A stretch of 64,000 nucleotides of DNA. It comes from Metridium senile. Lineage: Eukaryota > Cnidaria > Anthozoa > Actiniaria > Metridiidae. Below, piece after piece: positions 34,052-46,419 of the stretch. Location: positions 5,180,556 through 5,244,555 of the forward strand of contig OX459105.1 of NCBI GenBank assembly GCA_949775045.1, written 5' to 3'. A model generated the notes under the pieces. It saw nothing but the letters and a program-made list of their open reading frames with translations. It made no database searches and had not been told where the DNA came from. Position 1 is the first letter of the stretch. Every line of letters begins with the position of its first letter. Position numbers and translations under genes: made by a program.

Positions 34052-34337
34052 CACTGCAAAAACGGCTGAGTAGGTACAACACAGTATATTGCGTTAACCA
34101 TGCATTCAGGATAACACTTTATAGTGAGTAAACCCAACTCATTATTGAGAGTAAACATAGATGAAGACGCACCAATGAGTACAATGTACTCAATATATTG
34201 AGTTTAACTTCACTTTTACTCAATAATGAGTTGGGTTTACTCACAATAGAGTTGGGTTTACTCACTATAAAGTGTTATCCTGAATGCATGGTTAACGCAA
34301 TATACTGTGTTGTACCTACTCAGCCGTTTTTGCAGTG
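34052..34337. mobile_element. 286-bp element with long CACTGCAAAAACGG inverted repeats
   Basis: The left arm (CACTGCAAAAACGGCTGAGT, then AGGTACAACACAGTATATTG, to about 34158) and the right arm are inverse copies over roughly 95 bases with almost no mismatch. The inner region repeats GAGTTGGGTTTACTCA. It has no coding capacity. The termini resemble the units of the arrays at 16830 and 40556. The target-site duplication is unclear, so the superfamily is not assigned. Confidence 0.9.
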
Positions 34338-36005
34338 TGAACTTAAATCCAATGTATTATTCTTGTACATATAACTTATTTGTGTTGATAGATTAAAGTC
34401 TCGAGTCTCAGATTTAATGTAGAAATTCTATTTTAAAATAAATACCTTTGATAACGAAATTTCATCTGTCGTTCATGTAAGTGATAATATATAAAAGTCT
34501 AAAAAGTCTCAGTCTTCGTAAAAGGCATAAAAAAAAGTAACTTAAAAACACTGAATTGTACAACCATCAAGACTTAATATTCAATCAGCTATATGCTGTA
34601 TAATCCTTTGGGTTAAAATACAAGCCAAAGCCGGCTTATTAAGTAGGGAGGATTTCAATTACCATCTTGTAAAGTACATATATCGAAATCGGGATATATC
34701 GAAAAGTGAAAATTATCGCTCAACACTACACGCACTTTTGGTGAATTTTGTTTCTATGGAAACCTTAACAAATTGGCTAAAATCTTAACAAAGCAGTTTG
34801 TTCGCTTGTAAATTAAACAAAAACCCGTAAAAGTACTATTTTGTCCGTAATTTAAATGGGATGTATTTATATCTTCAATAATGAAAAAGGATTTCATTAT
34901 GTAAAAGTTTGGGGCTGTTTTTACATTGATTTTCTTGTTATTATTTTCTTCTTTATATATATATATTTTAAATATTTTTTATTTTATTTTTGTACGGCTT
35001 TTTCTTAATAGGTTTTTTATTATTTTACAACATTTTGGCGTAATACTCAACTAATTATTTTGATTTGTTTAAGGTCTTATACTTCAAATATCCCGATAAA
35101 TATGACGACATTCTCGATGAGCAACTCAGAATATGATATGATAATTTTCTTTAAAAATATATATTGTTTAATAGCATTAGAATACATAGTCTTTCGAAAA
35201 CTGCACTGTTAAATGACTGATTTTACACAAATATTAACTATTTAACATACATGCGAAATTAAATTTGACAACAAAAAAATAATTACATACGAAATACACC
35301 TCACGCTACGAAATAAATAATTCAAAATTATCCTTTTATTTGGACATTTACCCTGGAATAACATTGATTTTTCGTTTGATTTTTGCATTAAAAACTTTAA
35401 CCAACAAATGCTCCGTGTTAAATGAGGCTAAAATATACGAAATTGCTCTAAAAAGACAATTTTTAGCTCCAGAAATACTTAACTCATGTTAACTAGATTT
35501 TTTTTGTTTTAACTTAATACTCGGCTATAATAGTTTATCGATTTTTATTTTATTTCAAAACGTCAAACTTTTAACCAAAACAAAAACAGTCAAATATCTC
35601 ATTCAAAGCAAAAACCAATTTGAATTGCTATTATCTTGTTTGGTATCTCAGTTTAAAACTGTTTTATATTGACGAAAAGTGCCTTACTTTTTTCGCAACT
35701 TTTAGCTCCATAGTCTTCTTAACTCAATCAAAATACAAAATCTTCCATTCAAATACTTAAAAATAAAGTGTTATTTTAGATTGTTAATAGTGATTTTAAA
35801 ATATAATTGATAATTATGCCAAAGTTAGTCTTAAAAAAAACGAGTAATTACTTTGCTGCTAAGCAATGTTGGCTTGCTGTTGTAACGAAATATATTCATA
35901 GTTAAATTCTGGAATCAAACAGTAAAATGAAATTGCTTGAAATTGTTATTAAAAAGTGTATTTTTCAATGTTGCAGCTTTGTGAAACAAATGAGTGATGT
36001 TTGAT
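34338..36005. other. AT-rich DNA, no gene recognised
   Basis: Low-GC sequence with short frames and homopolymer runs. Nothing repeats convincingly and no domain was recognised on either strand. Confidence 0.6.
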
Positions 36006-36007
36006 CG

Positions 36008-36112
36008 CTTCTCTTCTCTTCTCTTCTCTTCTCTTCTCTTCTCTTCTCTTCTCTTCTCTTCTCTTCTCTTCTCTTCTCTTCTCTTCTCTTCTCTTCTCTT
36101 CTCTTCTCTTCC
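36008..36112. repeat. TTCTC pentanucleotide repeat, about 20 copies
   Basis: A pure TCTCT/TTCTC pentamer run. It is the same pentamer, on the opposite strand, as the GAAGA run at 41400-41487. Confidence 0.97.
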
Positions 36113-37010
36113 CTCATCTCCGTTATTTCATAAGATTAAATCAAAGCTTTAATCGCAAAAATACTAACAAACATCTCTAAAACATATTCAAAGGAAATCA
36201 GTGATTTTGGACTGAAATGAAAAAATAATCCTTTCTTCCGATTGAGATAAAACTTGAAATTGGATTAGAAAACAAAATAAATATACACTGTGGTCATCAA
36301 AACTAGTATTTATAATACGGTAATTTCTAAGAACTCTTCTAAAAATATAACCCAAAACTGATGATTATAAATTGAAATTACACAACAATATAATCCATAT
36401 GATTCGAATTTAACCCAAATTTCTCACATTAAAAGAAAACAAAACGCACACAAATTTGCAGCAAAGACTTAAAAATTATACAGAATATGCAATAATGGTT
36501 ATAAATTTAAATTACACAATGATATGAACCATATAATTCGAATTTAACCAAGATTTCTCAAATTAGAAAAAAAAATCGCAACCAAATAATTTACAGTAAA
36601 AACAAAGAAATTATACCAAATATGCTCGTAATAAAATCAAAATAGATTCTGATTCTAAACACATGATACCAATAAACGAAATAATGTCTAAACTTAAAGT
36701 GAAAAAGTCATGAAATTAGTACGTCAGTTTTACCTTGAGAAAGAAGAACGAAGAGGTCTAAGAATTGTACCAATTTTTTCTTTATCTTTTCCCAGCACGA
36801 CAAACGACATCAAAGATTTATGCAAGTTAAACTCACTACCCCCATCGACGTATTATACTTGATTACCAATTAAAGCAACTTTTAGGGTGTAATTATTCTT
36901 TTGATTTGTATGTCTAAACTCATGCAGGGCCGTTCGTTTCGCTACAATGACATTTTGTAATTGGCCAAAAACAATGAATATATTTCGTGCAGAAGAGATA
37001 TAGATTGAAT
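36113..37010. other. AT-rich DNA, no gene recognised
   Basis: It contains one internal duplication of about 165 bases: AATTACACAAC/AATGATAT, CCATATGATTCGAATTTAAC and AAATTTCTCA phrases occur near 36375 and 36512. No coding frame was recognised. Confidence 0.55.
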
Positions 37011-37190
37011 GAAACGAAACGCAAGCGCAAGATATCAAAATTTTCCTTATTTCTTGCGTTTGCACTTGTGCTTGCGCGTGGCACTAGTAAATAGTGTATT
37101 TGCGCTTGCGCATATTCACGTCTCGTTTCACTATGAAATTAACCCTTGTGCTTGCGCTTGCGTTGCGTCGCTAGTGAAAACCAGGCAGCT
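37011..37190. mobile_element. Truncated element with GCGCTTGCG subterminal repeats
   Basis: It ends in GCGTCGCTAGTGAAAACCAG, as does the full copy at 42295-42603, and shares TGCTTGCGCGTGGCACTAGT and ATTCACGTCTCGTTTTCA-type phrases. The left terminus is missing. Confidence 0.8.
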
Positions 37191-37244
37191 TTAGGAGTAA
37201 GAAACTGCTTTTCATGTATTCAACTTTTGGTTTTCATTATGATC

Positions 37245-37400
37245 ATTACTATTTTCAGTTATCATTATCATCATCATCATGATCATCGTTACTATCATCA
37301 TAATGTAATATATAATAATATTAATCATCATCATGACCACCATCAAAAGACTAATCACCACCACCACCACCATCATCGTTGTTATCACCATCTTCACCAT
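37245..37400. repeat. ATC/CAC triplet-rich DNA
   Basis: Imperfect ATCATC and CACCACCAC runs lead into the TAA array. Translations are poly-His artefacts. Confidence 0.85.
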
Positions 37401-37407
37401 CGTCATA

Positions 37408-37916
<509 letters not shown>

Positions 37917-40555
37917 TCATCACCATCATCGTCACTATCACTATCATCATGATTCAACTGTTAATATTATCATGCATAATAACTATAACTACTATATTTA
38001 ATGTTCCTTTTTAACTAAAATATATTATTAACACTCATAATCAATATTTATCATATTTGACCATTATTATAATTATTATTATTACTATTATCATTCATGT
38101 TATATTTTATACATAACAATTTATTGTTCTAAAACATTTTTTCAATATAAACACAATTTTGACTTCTCTCTGTAGTTGTTTTACTACGACGCTGTTTTCG
38201 CCCACTGAAATCACGCTGGTATTCAAGGAAGCTAGACACCTCTTCATAGTAAATATAATAAATATTTGAACTTTAAACCCGTAAGCCCGATTATATTGTT
38301 CAAAAAACATTGATTCAACATATGTAGGGCTTAAATTTTAAAGATTTCTTCTAGAATCTACGGACAATAGTGAATTTGTAAGCTCAATTAATTTTTATCG
38401 GCGGTCCTTATCGATACAAAGTCAGCCGATTTACTTAGTCTTTCAATGTATTTTCTTATTTAATTAGAAATAATAAGTTAAAACAATAGGAGTAATTGCA
38501 AAATAAATTCAAAAATCTGTAAAGAACTACTAATATAAGCAAAAAGCATTAATCATGACAAAGTTGAATTTTTTCATGGTACGAAAAGAATTTGTATAAT
38601 TAAACAATGAATTTAAAGCTTGTTTCGAACGTAAATTTGTAATTTTTTATATTTTTGTAAAAAAGGTTAATTTTGAGTACAATTGTACAAATTTAAATCA
38701 CTAAACTAGAGATTATATCGTTCACAACGGTGTTGATAACTTTAATTGGCATTATTAACAACTTTTAACATGGCAATTCTGAGTACTTTCACTGCAGAAA
38801 TCGTGACCAATTACTTGGTATTTCCACATTTTAAATCTCGAAATTGTAGCTTAACTCGTTGTTTACATTTTAAAGAAATAATAATGACTATCTTGGAACT
38901 ATTTGTGGTAGAATTTGTTGCAAATTAATCTTAGTAAATTGGGAATATTCAGTCATAAAAAAAACTGCCAATTTTGATCAGTGTTTATGAGAATTGAAAT
39001 TCAAAATTGTGTTTGTCGAAATTTTACGGATTTTTCTAGTTTAAAGAACGTTAACTGAAAAATCCTAAATCCTATAAGTCTTAACTCCGAGAAACTAAAT
39101 CTTATCTAAAGTTGGCTCCTTTTAAAATTAACAACCTATTTTCTCTTACCGGAACGCATGCGCTTTTCTAACTGCGTCACATCGGGCGAATTATCTACGG
39201 GATTTAATTGGAATAATCTTCTATTTCAGTTCTACTGGAATTTTAAACCTAGAGAGCTGGAATTACACAAATAACGAGGAGAAAACTTACCTGAAGTTTT
39301 GTTTTAGTGCAGAAAGAGGATTACCGGCTTAAAGTATTCTATTTTCGTCCATTCTTCAGGAATTCAAGGACCTGCTTTTGTAACACCAAAGTCGTATAAC
39401 CTAATCCTATCGAAAATTCTCCTCGTGTTGAATTCTAAAACTATTTCAACAGTTTTCAATAAACAACTAAAAATACCTCAAAAAGACAATAACTTGTCTG
39501 TGGCTTTGTACAGTTGAATTGAGGAGCCGAAAACTTCCAAGTACAAGTGCTACAGCTGCGAATGATAATGGTTTGGCGGATTGTGATCCAAAGAAGCTTT
39601 TGTTTTTTACATAACTTGTAAACTTCGCGCCGGAAATGTAATGTATTAATCTAATTAACTAAAACTTAGAAGACACAGAGAAAAACTGTGGTTTCTCGAT
39701 TAAATTCAAAGCTCCTACTGGTTCTCACTAAAACCTAGGATATTAGATTAATAAACCAGTTCTTTTCGCATCATGATAAGAAATTTTCGCAGTAATTTTT
39801 GACATTTTTTTATTCAACATTAATTAATCAATTTTATGAAGCTTCTGTTAGACGAAATTTCTGGATCTTTACATTTTGTTTTTCAAGTAGTTCTTGGTAT
39901 TTTGAATTACTCAACCTTTTTGTCTCTTATATTTACTAAAATTTAAAAAAAAATTGATTTTGCAACAATTGATTTTGGGAATTTTTCGAGTTTTTCTTTG
40001 TCAAAAAATTAACTGATTTATGAAACAATTATTACATCAACATTTCCCAGGGGAAACAAAAACTAAAAGAAAAAGTATTGAAAGATTATGTTTTTTACAA
40101 CATAACAAACAAACTAAAATTAAGGAAAACACCAAGAAACGATTTACAACAAAAATCAGTTTCATAATAATTTCATTTTACTCAAAATGTATATATTTGT
40201 TTTTACGTTTTTGAACTTCTATCAATAAATCTAACATAATAATATACTTAATTGGACAAAAAGCGAAATAAATTAACTCTATTTTCGGCGTAAATTGTTG
40301 ATAATATTGCATGTTTTATTTACAAATTTGCTGCTAGAATGAAAAGAATATTTTAAAATTGAATAACTTTTTTATGAACACAACTGTGCACCGAAAACAC
40401 AACACAATCACACAACACAAAACAAATAAGTGCAATTTTCTTTCAAGTTTCGGCTGTTTATTGTAGAAGTTTTCGATGATAATAAAAAATTTATAAGAAG
40501 CGTGTGAACTAAAGTTAAACTTGGTCGATGAAAAAATTAGTGGTCCATCTCATAT
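37917..40555. other. AT-rich DNA, no gene recognised
   Basis: Very AT-rich, with only short frames and no clear repeat family. A slightly more GC-rich patch near 39150-39200 has no recognisable content. This is the emptiest long stretch of the window. Confidence 0.6.
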
Positions 40556-40895
40556 AATCTATGCATCCACAGTTACTCGCCGCAAAAACGACTGAGTAGT
40601 GGTCACTCAAATAACTGAGTAAATCGACGCATCCACAGTTACTCACTGCAAAAACGAATGAGCAGTGGTTACTAAAATAACTGAGTAAATCGACGCATAC
40701 ACAGTTACTCACTGCAAAAACTTCTGAGTAGTGGTTACTCAAATAACGGAGTAAATCGATGCATACACAGTTACTCACTGCAAAAACGACTGAGTAGTGG
40801 TCACTCAAATAACTGAGAAAATCGATGCATCCACAGTTACTCACTGCAAGAACGACTCAGTAGTAGTTACTCAAACAACTGAGCAAATCGATGCA
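40556..40895 (-). repeat. 65-bp tandem repeat, about 5 copies, reverse of 16830-17262
   Basis: Units read GCATCCACAGTTACTCACTG, CAAAAACGACTGAGTAGTGG, then TTACTCAAATAACTGAG. They are the exact family of the array next to the GPCR gene, in the opposite orientation and 23 kb away. Confidence 0.93.
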
Positions 40896-41040
40896 TCTCA
40901 AAATAATTGTGTTTTTTTTATAGTTTTTTTTATAGTATAAATAAAGTTTATAAAAAATCATCAACAGCAAAATCAGACATTTAAAAAAGCTTACCGATAT
41001 ATCTTATAAAAACAAAACTAATAGAGTTAAGCTTCACAAA

Positions 41041-41130
41041 GAAAAAACATTTCAGTCGCCATTTTGCGGAACCAGTAATTTTTATCAGGAACTAAGATGG
41101 CGTCCATGACGTCACGCCTATGACGTCATA
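41041..41130. promoter_or_regulatory. Possible promoter-like cluster: YY1-type and twin CRE-type sites
   Basis: CGCCATTTTGC (near 41058) and AAGATGGCGTC (41094) are inverse YY1-like motifs. They are followed by two TGACGTCA palindromes (41107-41114 and 41121-41128). The grouping is unusual in this AT-rich context, but no gene was found adjacent, so this may be part of a mobile element or chance. Confidence 0.3.
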
Positions 41131-41379
41131 TATTTTACTGAGTGGATAAAGTGCCTTTTCATTTCCTATTTTTAAGAAAAAACTTTTTAAAACATAGGAA
41201 GTCAGCAAAACTGTTTACTATTCTTTTATCATATATATCCACCGGCTTAAACGAACATTAATTGATTAATTTTTCAACTCTTCTTTTTTTTTGTATAAAT
41301 TCTTTCCAGAAATATGAAACTTGGTACTTGTATTTTGAAAAGATTTGATAGAAAAGAAAAATGATTTGTAACAATTAAA

Positions 41380-41487
41380 GGAGAAGAGGAAGGGAAGGGA
41401 AGGGAAGGGAAGAGAAGAGAAGAGAAGAGAAGAGAAGAGAAGAGAAGAGAAGAGAAGAGAAGAGAAGAGAAGAGAAGAGAAGAGAAG
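41380..41487. repeat. GAAGG/GAAGA pentanucleotide repeat
   Basis: A few GAAGG pentamers pass into a pure GAAGA run that stops exactly where the next inverted-repeat element begins. Confidence 0.95.
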
Positions 41488-41716
41488 AGAATACTGCATA
41501 GTGCATTGTAAGACCGAATTTTGGGACAGGCAATATTGTTTAAAGTAAAATAAATAATAATTAGTTTTACCAGCTAGTCCCTCTATTGACTTTGGTTTTA
41601 TATTCTTAGTGCATTCCATTCAAACAACATACGAGCTAGTTATGGAGAGTACATATCGCTGTATATTTATTTGAGACCCACAATTCCCTTTGGTCTTGGA
41701 ATGCACTATTCAGAAT
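41488..41716. mobile_element. Inverted-repeat element H, first copy
   Basis: The start AGAATACTGCATAGTGCATT and the end AATGCACTATTCAGAATTC are inverse. The interior (CAATATTGTTTAAAGTAAAA, TTTTAGTGCATTCCAT-like and TTTGAGACCCACAATTCCCT phrases) matches 57226-57469. Homology with the 57-kb copy continues past the element into TTCAACGTNTTTTCAAATA. Confidence 0.85.
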
Positions 41717-42294
41717 TCAACGTTTTTTCAAATAGCTGTATCGATTCGAACAACAACTGAAGTACAGCCAAACGATATTCCGGCTACTTACTGTACAAAC
41801 ACGTAATTATGAACATGGTTTAAAAGGCACTTAATAAGTATTTCATTTTATTACAATCGTTAACTTTTAACGATTTGTTGGCGTGCTTGAATGTATATTT
41901 TGATAAATCAACGGAAAGATGTCTACTTGAATTTACTATATGTTATTGATATTGAGACCGACGATTTAACAAGTAGAGAGTCGAAACAAACAAATCTCCC
42001 TTCTCCATATTTTACATAGCATTTCTCTGCCATCTCCCCAATTTCTTTATCTCTCCCATTTCGAAGTCTATTTTGAGGAACACAGCGGTCAAACGACTAC
42101 GCATGTGTGACAAACGTTTTACAGTTGTAAATTTCCACATTAGGAATTTCGGAATACAGTGTTTGAAGTCGATTGACAAGAAATTGTTGTATATTTTTAA
42201 AACACTTTCTATATATTATACATTCATGATTCATTTGTCAATTGAACTTTTATTTGACAACCTTTTTATAAATGATGTATAACACTGAGTATAA
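41717..42294. other. No gene recognised
   Basis: AT-rich spacer between two elements. One 69-codon frame at 42073-42282 has no recognisable content. Confidence 0.5.
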
Positions 42295-42603
42295 AGCCTA
42301 GTTTTCACTAGCGACGCAAGCACAAGCGCAAACACAAGCGCAAGCGCAAGAGACCTTATTTCGTCGTGAAAACCGTTTGACGCAGTGATAACGCAAGCAC
42401 AAGCGCAAGAGCAAGATATAAAAATTTTTCCTTTTCTCTTGCGTTTGCGCTTGCATGTGCTTGCGCGTGGCACTAGTGAATAGTTTGTTTCAGCTTGCGC
42501 TTATTCACGTCTCGTTTTCACATGCTTGTGCTTGCGCTTGCGTTTGCGCTTGCGTTTGCGCTTGCGTTTGCGCTTGCGTTGCGTCGCTAGTGAAAACCAG
42601 GCT
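42295..42603. mobile_element. 309-bp element with TAA target duplication and CAAGCGCAAG arrays
   Basis: The left end is AGCCTAGTTTTCACTAGCGA followed by CGCAAGCACAAGCGCAAAC. The right end is its inverse (TTGCGTTGCGTCGCTAGTGA, AAACCAGGCT). TAA sits at 42292-42294 and 42604-42606, the pattern expected for PIF/Harbinger-type insertion. The subterminal regions are runs of GCGCTTGCGTTT hexamer pairs, a usual layout for transposase-binding repeats. It has no coding capacity. Confidence 0.88.
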
Positions 42604-42606
42604 TAA

Positions 42607-43160
42607 ACGATTCAGCATTCATTTGTTCAACTAAACGTTTTTCACTGACAAACATGGTTTATATTACTGAGTACAAAAATGGCTTTACTTAACAAATGGT
42701 TCAGTATTCATTTGCTAAACTAAACATTTTTTCTGTGACAACCTTTTTTTGAAAATGGTGTATATAACTGAGTACAAATGGTTCAGCATTCATTTAAATA
42801 GATTTTATTCAGCGACAACCGCTTTGAAAATGCTGTATATTACGTAATACAAAAACTGGCTTTACTTAACAAATGGTTCAGTATTCATTTGCTAAACTAA
42901 ACATTTTTTGTGTAACAACCTTTTTGAAAATGGTGTATATTAACTGAGTACAAATGGTTCAGCATTCATTTAAATAGATTTTATTCAGCGACAACCGTTT
43001 TGAAAATGCTGTATATTACTGAATACAAAAACTGGCTTTACTTAACAAATGGTTCAGTATTCATTTGTTCAACTAAACCTTAGTTTTTCTGTGACAACCA
43101 TTTTGAAAATGGTGTATATTTACAAAAAAAATATCTTTACTTCATAAATGATTTACCAAA
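42607..43160. repeat. Compound tandem repeat (about 90- and 180-bp periods)
   Basis: AATGGTTCAGTATTCATTTG, CTAAACTAAACATTTTTT, GACAACCNTTTTGAAAATG and GTGTATATTANTGAGTACAA phrases recur five to six times. A higher period alternates the GTTTTATTCAGCGACAACC and CTAAACATTTTTT types. Confidence 0.88.
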
Positions 43161-43389
43161 GTACCATTTGTTCAACTAAACAAAATGACTTACTGTACTA
43201 CAAACTGACAAAACTTACATTACAAATGTGTTGGGTGTTAAGGTTTACTTAGTCCATCGGATGTTTGGATAAAATATAATGGCCGACTAAATGAAAAAGT
43301 CATCCGTGTTTCCTAAAGTTAACGATGTTTGCTGCTAAACTGTCAAGAAGACTTCGTATTTGAACAAATCATTGGAAAAGTGACGATAC

Positions 43390-43985
43390 TATCTCGCGTG
43401 GGATGTACATATGTACGATAACTTGTAGTTAAACGTTTGTGAACTGCGTCAGTGTTTCTAAGGAAGCAATATGAGTCAAAATGTACGATAACTAGCGGTT
43501 AAACTAGTGTGAACAGGAGTAATAATGTACGATAACTAGGGGTTAAACTAGTGTGAACAGGAGTAATAATGTACGATAACTAGCGGTTAACTTGTGTGTA
43601 CTGCGTCAGTTTTTCTAAGGAAACAATTTGAGTGAAAATGTACGATAACTAGCGGTTAAACTAGTGTGGACTGCGTCGGTGTTTCTAAGGAAACTATTGG
43701 AGTAAAAATGTACAATAACTAGCGGTTAACTGCGTCGGTGTTTCTAAGTAAACAATTAGGCTAAGAGTAAAAATGTACGATAACTAGCGGTTAAACTAGT
43801 GTGAGCTGCGTCGATGTTTCTAAGAAAATAATTGGAGTAAAAATGTACGATAACTAGCGGTTAAACTAGTGTGGACTGCGTCAGTATTTCTAAGGAAATG
43901 GTTGGAGTAAAAATGTACGATAACTAGCGATTAAACTAGTGTGAGCTGCGTCGATGTTTCTAAGGAAAACTGAGGTAAAATATTT
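43390..43985 (+). repeat. About 66-bp repeat sharing the 48-bp minisatellite core, 9 copies
   Basis: Units contain AATGTACGATAACTAGCGGT, TAAACTAGTGTGNACTGCGT, CNGTGTTTCTAAGGAAACAA and TTGGAGTAAA. Copy lengths vary, since some lack the TTTCTAAGGAAACA part. The GATAACTAGC...ACTAGTGT...GCGTC core is that of the array at 12966-15080. Confidence 0.93.
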
Positions 43986-44046
43986 GATATTCACCACAAA
44001 AAGGGCGTATTACGTACTGGCGTTTCGAACGTTAATCAACCTTTAA

Positions 44047-45068
44047 GACTGGAAGCAATGATGTGATACCCAATAGCGTCACAAGAACGATTTTCCCGAC
44101 AATTTTAAATGTGTACTTTTTTGTAATAAAATGATAGATATTGACGCGAAATTCATGAAATACATGTGAAATAATTCTTAAATTAACACATCGCATGATC
44201 TCTCTGTAATAACAAAAATATTTTTTTGCACCAAACTATAACATATGCAAATGAGTATGCGCTTGTCGAAAATAACTCAACAAAGTTTCTTCTATAATTA
44301 TACAACTATGTTAAGAGCTAGCCTAACTTTTATGGTAGAAATATGTCAAACAAGTAAACGACAAATACATTCTGAAGTATTATAGAAATCAAGGCTTTGT
44401 AACTAGAGTAAATACACGAAATACGAAATGTTGACAAAAATTCAATTCATTTTTTTGACGTGTCGAATCTGTAAACAAAAAAATTGAATTTTACACTGTT
44501 CCCGATCATCAAGGTCGATCAGCATCAAATTTGCAAAATTGTCGAAGCTAAGATAAAGTAAAGTTCATGCTCCATCGAAATTTGAAAACTGATAAACCAG
44601 TTTTAACACATTATTTTCGACAAATCTTACTGATATCAGAAATTAACGCTAAATGGTTACACATAGTCGTGGGAAATAAAATCATCAAAAACAAATCTGT
44701 AAGACTCTCCTTTACTGATTTACCTCCACAAACGTATAGTTGTGTGGCTTATATACTGAATATTAATCGCATTTTTTTGGTAAAAGGCCTCGAAGTTGGT
44801 GCAATATTGCAATAATCGCTAAAGTCAGCTAATAAATGTGACGGGTTACACACAAATGTACACTCCCCTTCATTTCTATGTATTAAAATTCATCCGTATA
44901 AACTTACACTGAGTACTATATTCTTTTACACATAGTAAAAACCAATCTCCCTTTTCACTATTAGTTAAAAAATAATTCTATTCTAGCAGCGCATAGCTTC
45001 CAATAATAACTATTTATTTTGAACACACGGCTAAATTTGCTGTGGGTATCACCTCATTGCTTCCAGTC
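44047..45068. mobile_element. 1.02-kb element with inverted repeats and TAA target duplication
   Basis: GACTGGAAGCAATGATGTGA (44047) is mirrored by TCACCTCATTGCTTCCAGTC, ending at 45068. TAA lies at 44044-44046 and 45069-45071. The interior is AT-rich with one 82-codon frame (44567-44815) that I do not recognise and doubt. By its target duplication it fits a PIF/Harbinger-type non-autonomous element. Confidence 0.85.
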
Positions 45069-45119
45069 TAACCGTAAAATCAGTTTAAAAATAAAATTTC
45101 AGAAAGAATTTTCTAAAAC

Positions 45120-45420
45120 CACAGGTAGCCCAAGCTAGCTATCTGTGGTTTCATATAAAGCGTTCTATCATTTTCTATGGGAGAATATGGCGGTTTTAAA
45201 AATATACAAAATATCAAGGGAGAGACAATTGCTCAATACTCGCTCAATACTGCTCCAAATGGCTTGAAACTTCACAGAGAGTCAAAGTAAAACATAAGAA
45301 ACAAATCTGAACGTATATTTTTTTATAATTTATACAAATTTGTATATTTTTAAAACAGCCATATATTCTCCCATAGAAGGCTTATATGAAACCACAGATA
45401 GTTAGTTTGGGCTACCTGTG
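45120..45420. mobile_element. 301-bp foldback element, CACAGGTAGCCC ends
   Basis: The left arm (CACAGGTAGCCCAAGCTAGC, then TATCTGTGGTTTCATATAAA, to about 45205) is the inverse of the right arm (about 45338-45420) over some 85 bases, with few mismatches. The arms flank about 130 bases of unrelated AT-rich DNA. No clear target duplication was seen. Confidence 0.88.
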
Positions 45421-45731
45421 TTGAAACGTCAACAATAATTGTATTTACTTTCGGCGGAAGCGAAGCTTTTTATGACTAAGAGTAAAACAAATAAAAAACT
45501 ACAGTTAATTTAATTCAATTTAGTGTTAATTGAACCTAATTTATTATCTTCAACTCTAGTTTACTTTTGTATGTAAACCAACGGACAAATTAAAATCTTA
45601 ATGACTTTCAAGTTGTGATCTAGCAGATTCTGTTGTTAGTGCTCAGTCCTACGTTCGGAGAATAGACCGTGAGAAAATGGTCACGACAAATTTGACGGAC
45701 TTAAAACGCGGCAACGAGGGAGTCGAACTAA

Positions 45732-46002
45732 GGGGCGCTCCATTAGATTTTTAAAGGGGGGGGGGGGGGGGGGTTGGAAGATTTGGTTGGTGCAAGGTTG
45801 TTTTTTTTTTCAACGGGGATTTTTTTGGGGGATAAAAGTGTTGCACGAATATTTTTTTTAAAAATCATCATTTTTTTTTATTCAAAGTCTAAGCAATAAT
45901 TTTTTTTCTTGGAATTTATCTTGCAATAATTTTTTTCCACGTCTTTGGGCCTGCAGCTGCAATCTTCCAACCCCACCCCTCAAAAATCTAATGGAGCACC
46001 CC
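45732..46002. mobile_element. 271-bp MITE with GGGGCGCTCC ends and TAA target duplication
   Basis: The left end is GGGGCGCTCCATTAGATTTT followed by an A/G run and TTGGAAGATT; the right end is the inverse, AATCTTCCAACCCC...CTAATGGAGCACCCC. TAA flanks both sides (45729-45731 and 46003-46005). The G run in the left arm (about 45755-45773) is much longer than its partner in the right arm, so it has grown since insertion. The interior is rich in A/T homopolymers. Confidence 0.9.
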
Positions 46003-46204
46003 TAATTACGCTCGAATAGTTTGATTAAATTTGGGGCGTTTACATATGACTTGGATAATTATTGATTCCTTGCACTAGGATCTACATAACAGGCGAATCA
46101 ATTTTACGTTTCGTTAAAATGTCAACTTGACGTAAAGTAAAGTCTACTGATTGATCACTAGCTTTAAAGACCCATGGCGAATTACCAGCATGATACACCT
46201 CTCT

Positions 46205-46380
46205 TACGGTGTCTGTCTGTCTGTCCGTTTATCTGTCTGTCTGTCTGTTTGTTGGTTTGTTGGTTTGTTTGTGCATTTGTTCGTCTGTCTGTATGGTTGT
46301 TGGTTTGTCTGTCTGTTTTAATTTGTTTGTGTTCGTTTGTTAATTTGTCTGTCTGTCTGTTTGTTGGTTTGTTTGTTTCG
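46205..46380. repeat. GTCT/GTTT tetranucleotide repeat
   Basis: Tandem CTGT and TTGT tetramers with interruptions. The open frames on both strands are artefacts of the 4-base period. Confidence 0.95.
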
Positions 46381-46419
46381 AACTTAGTCCCATCAGTTTC
46401 ACAATCCAAATTTTAACAT

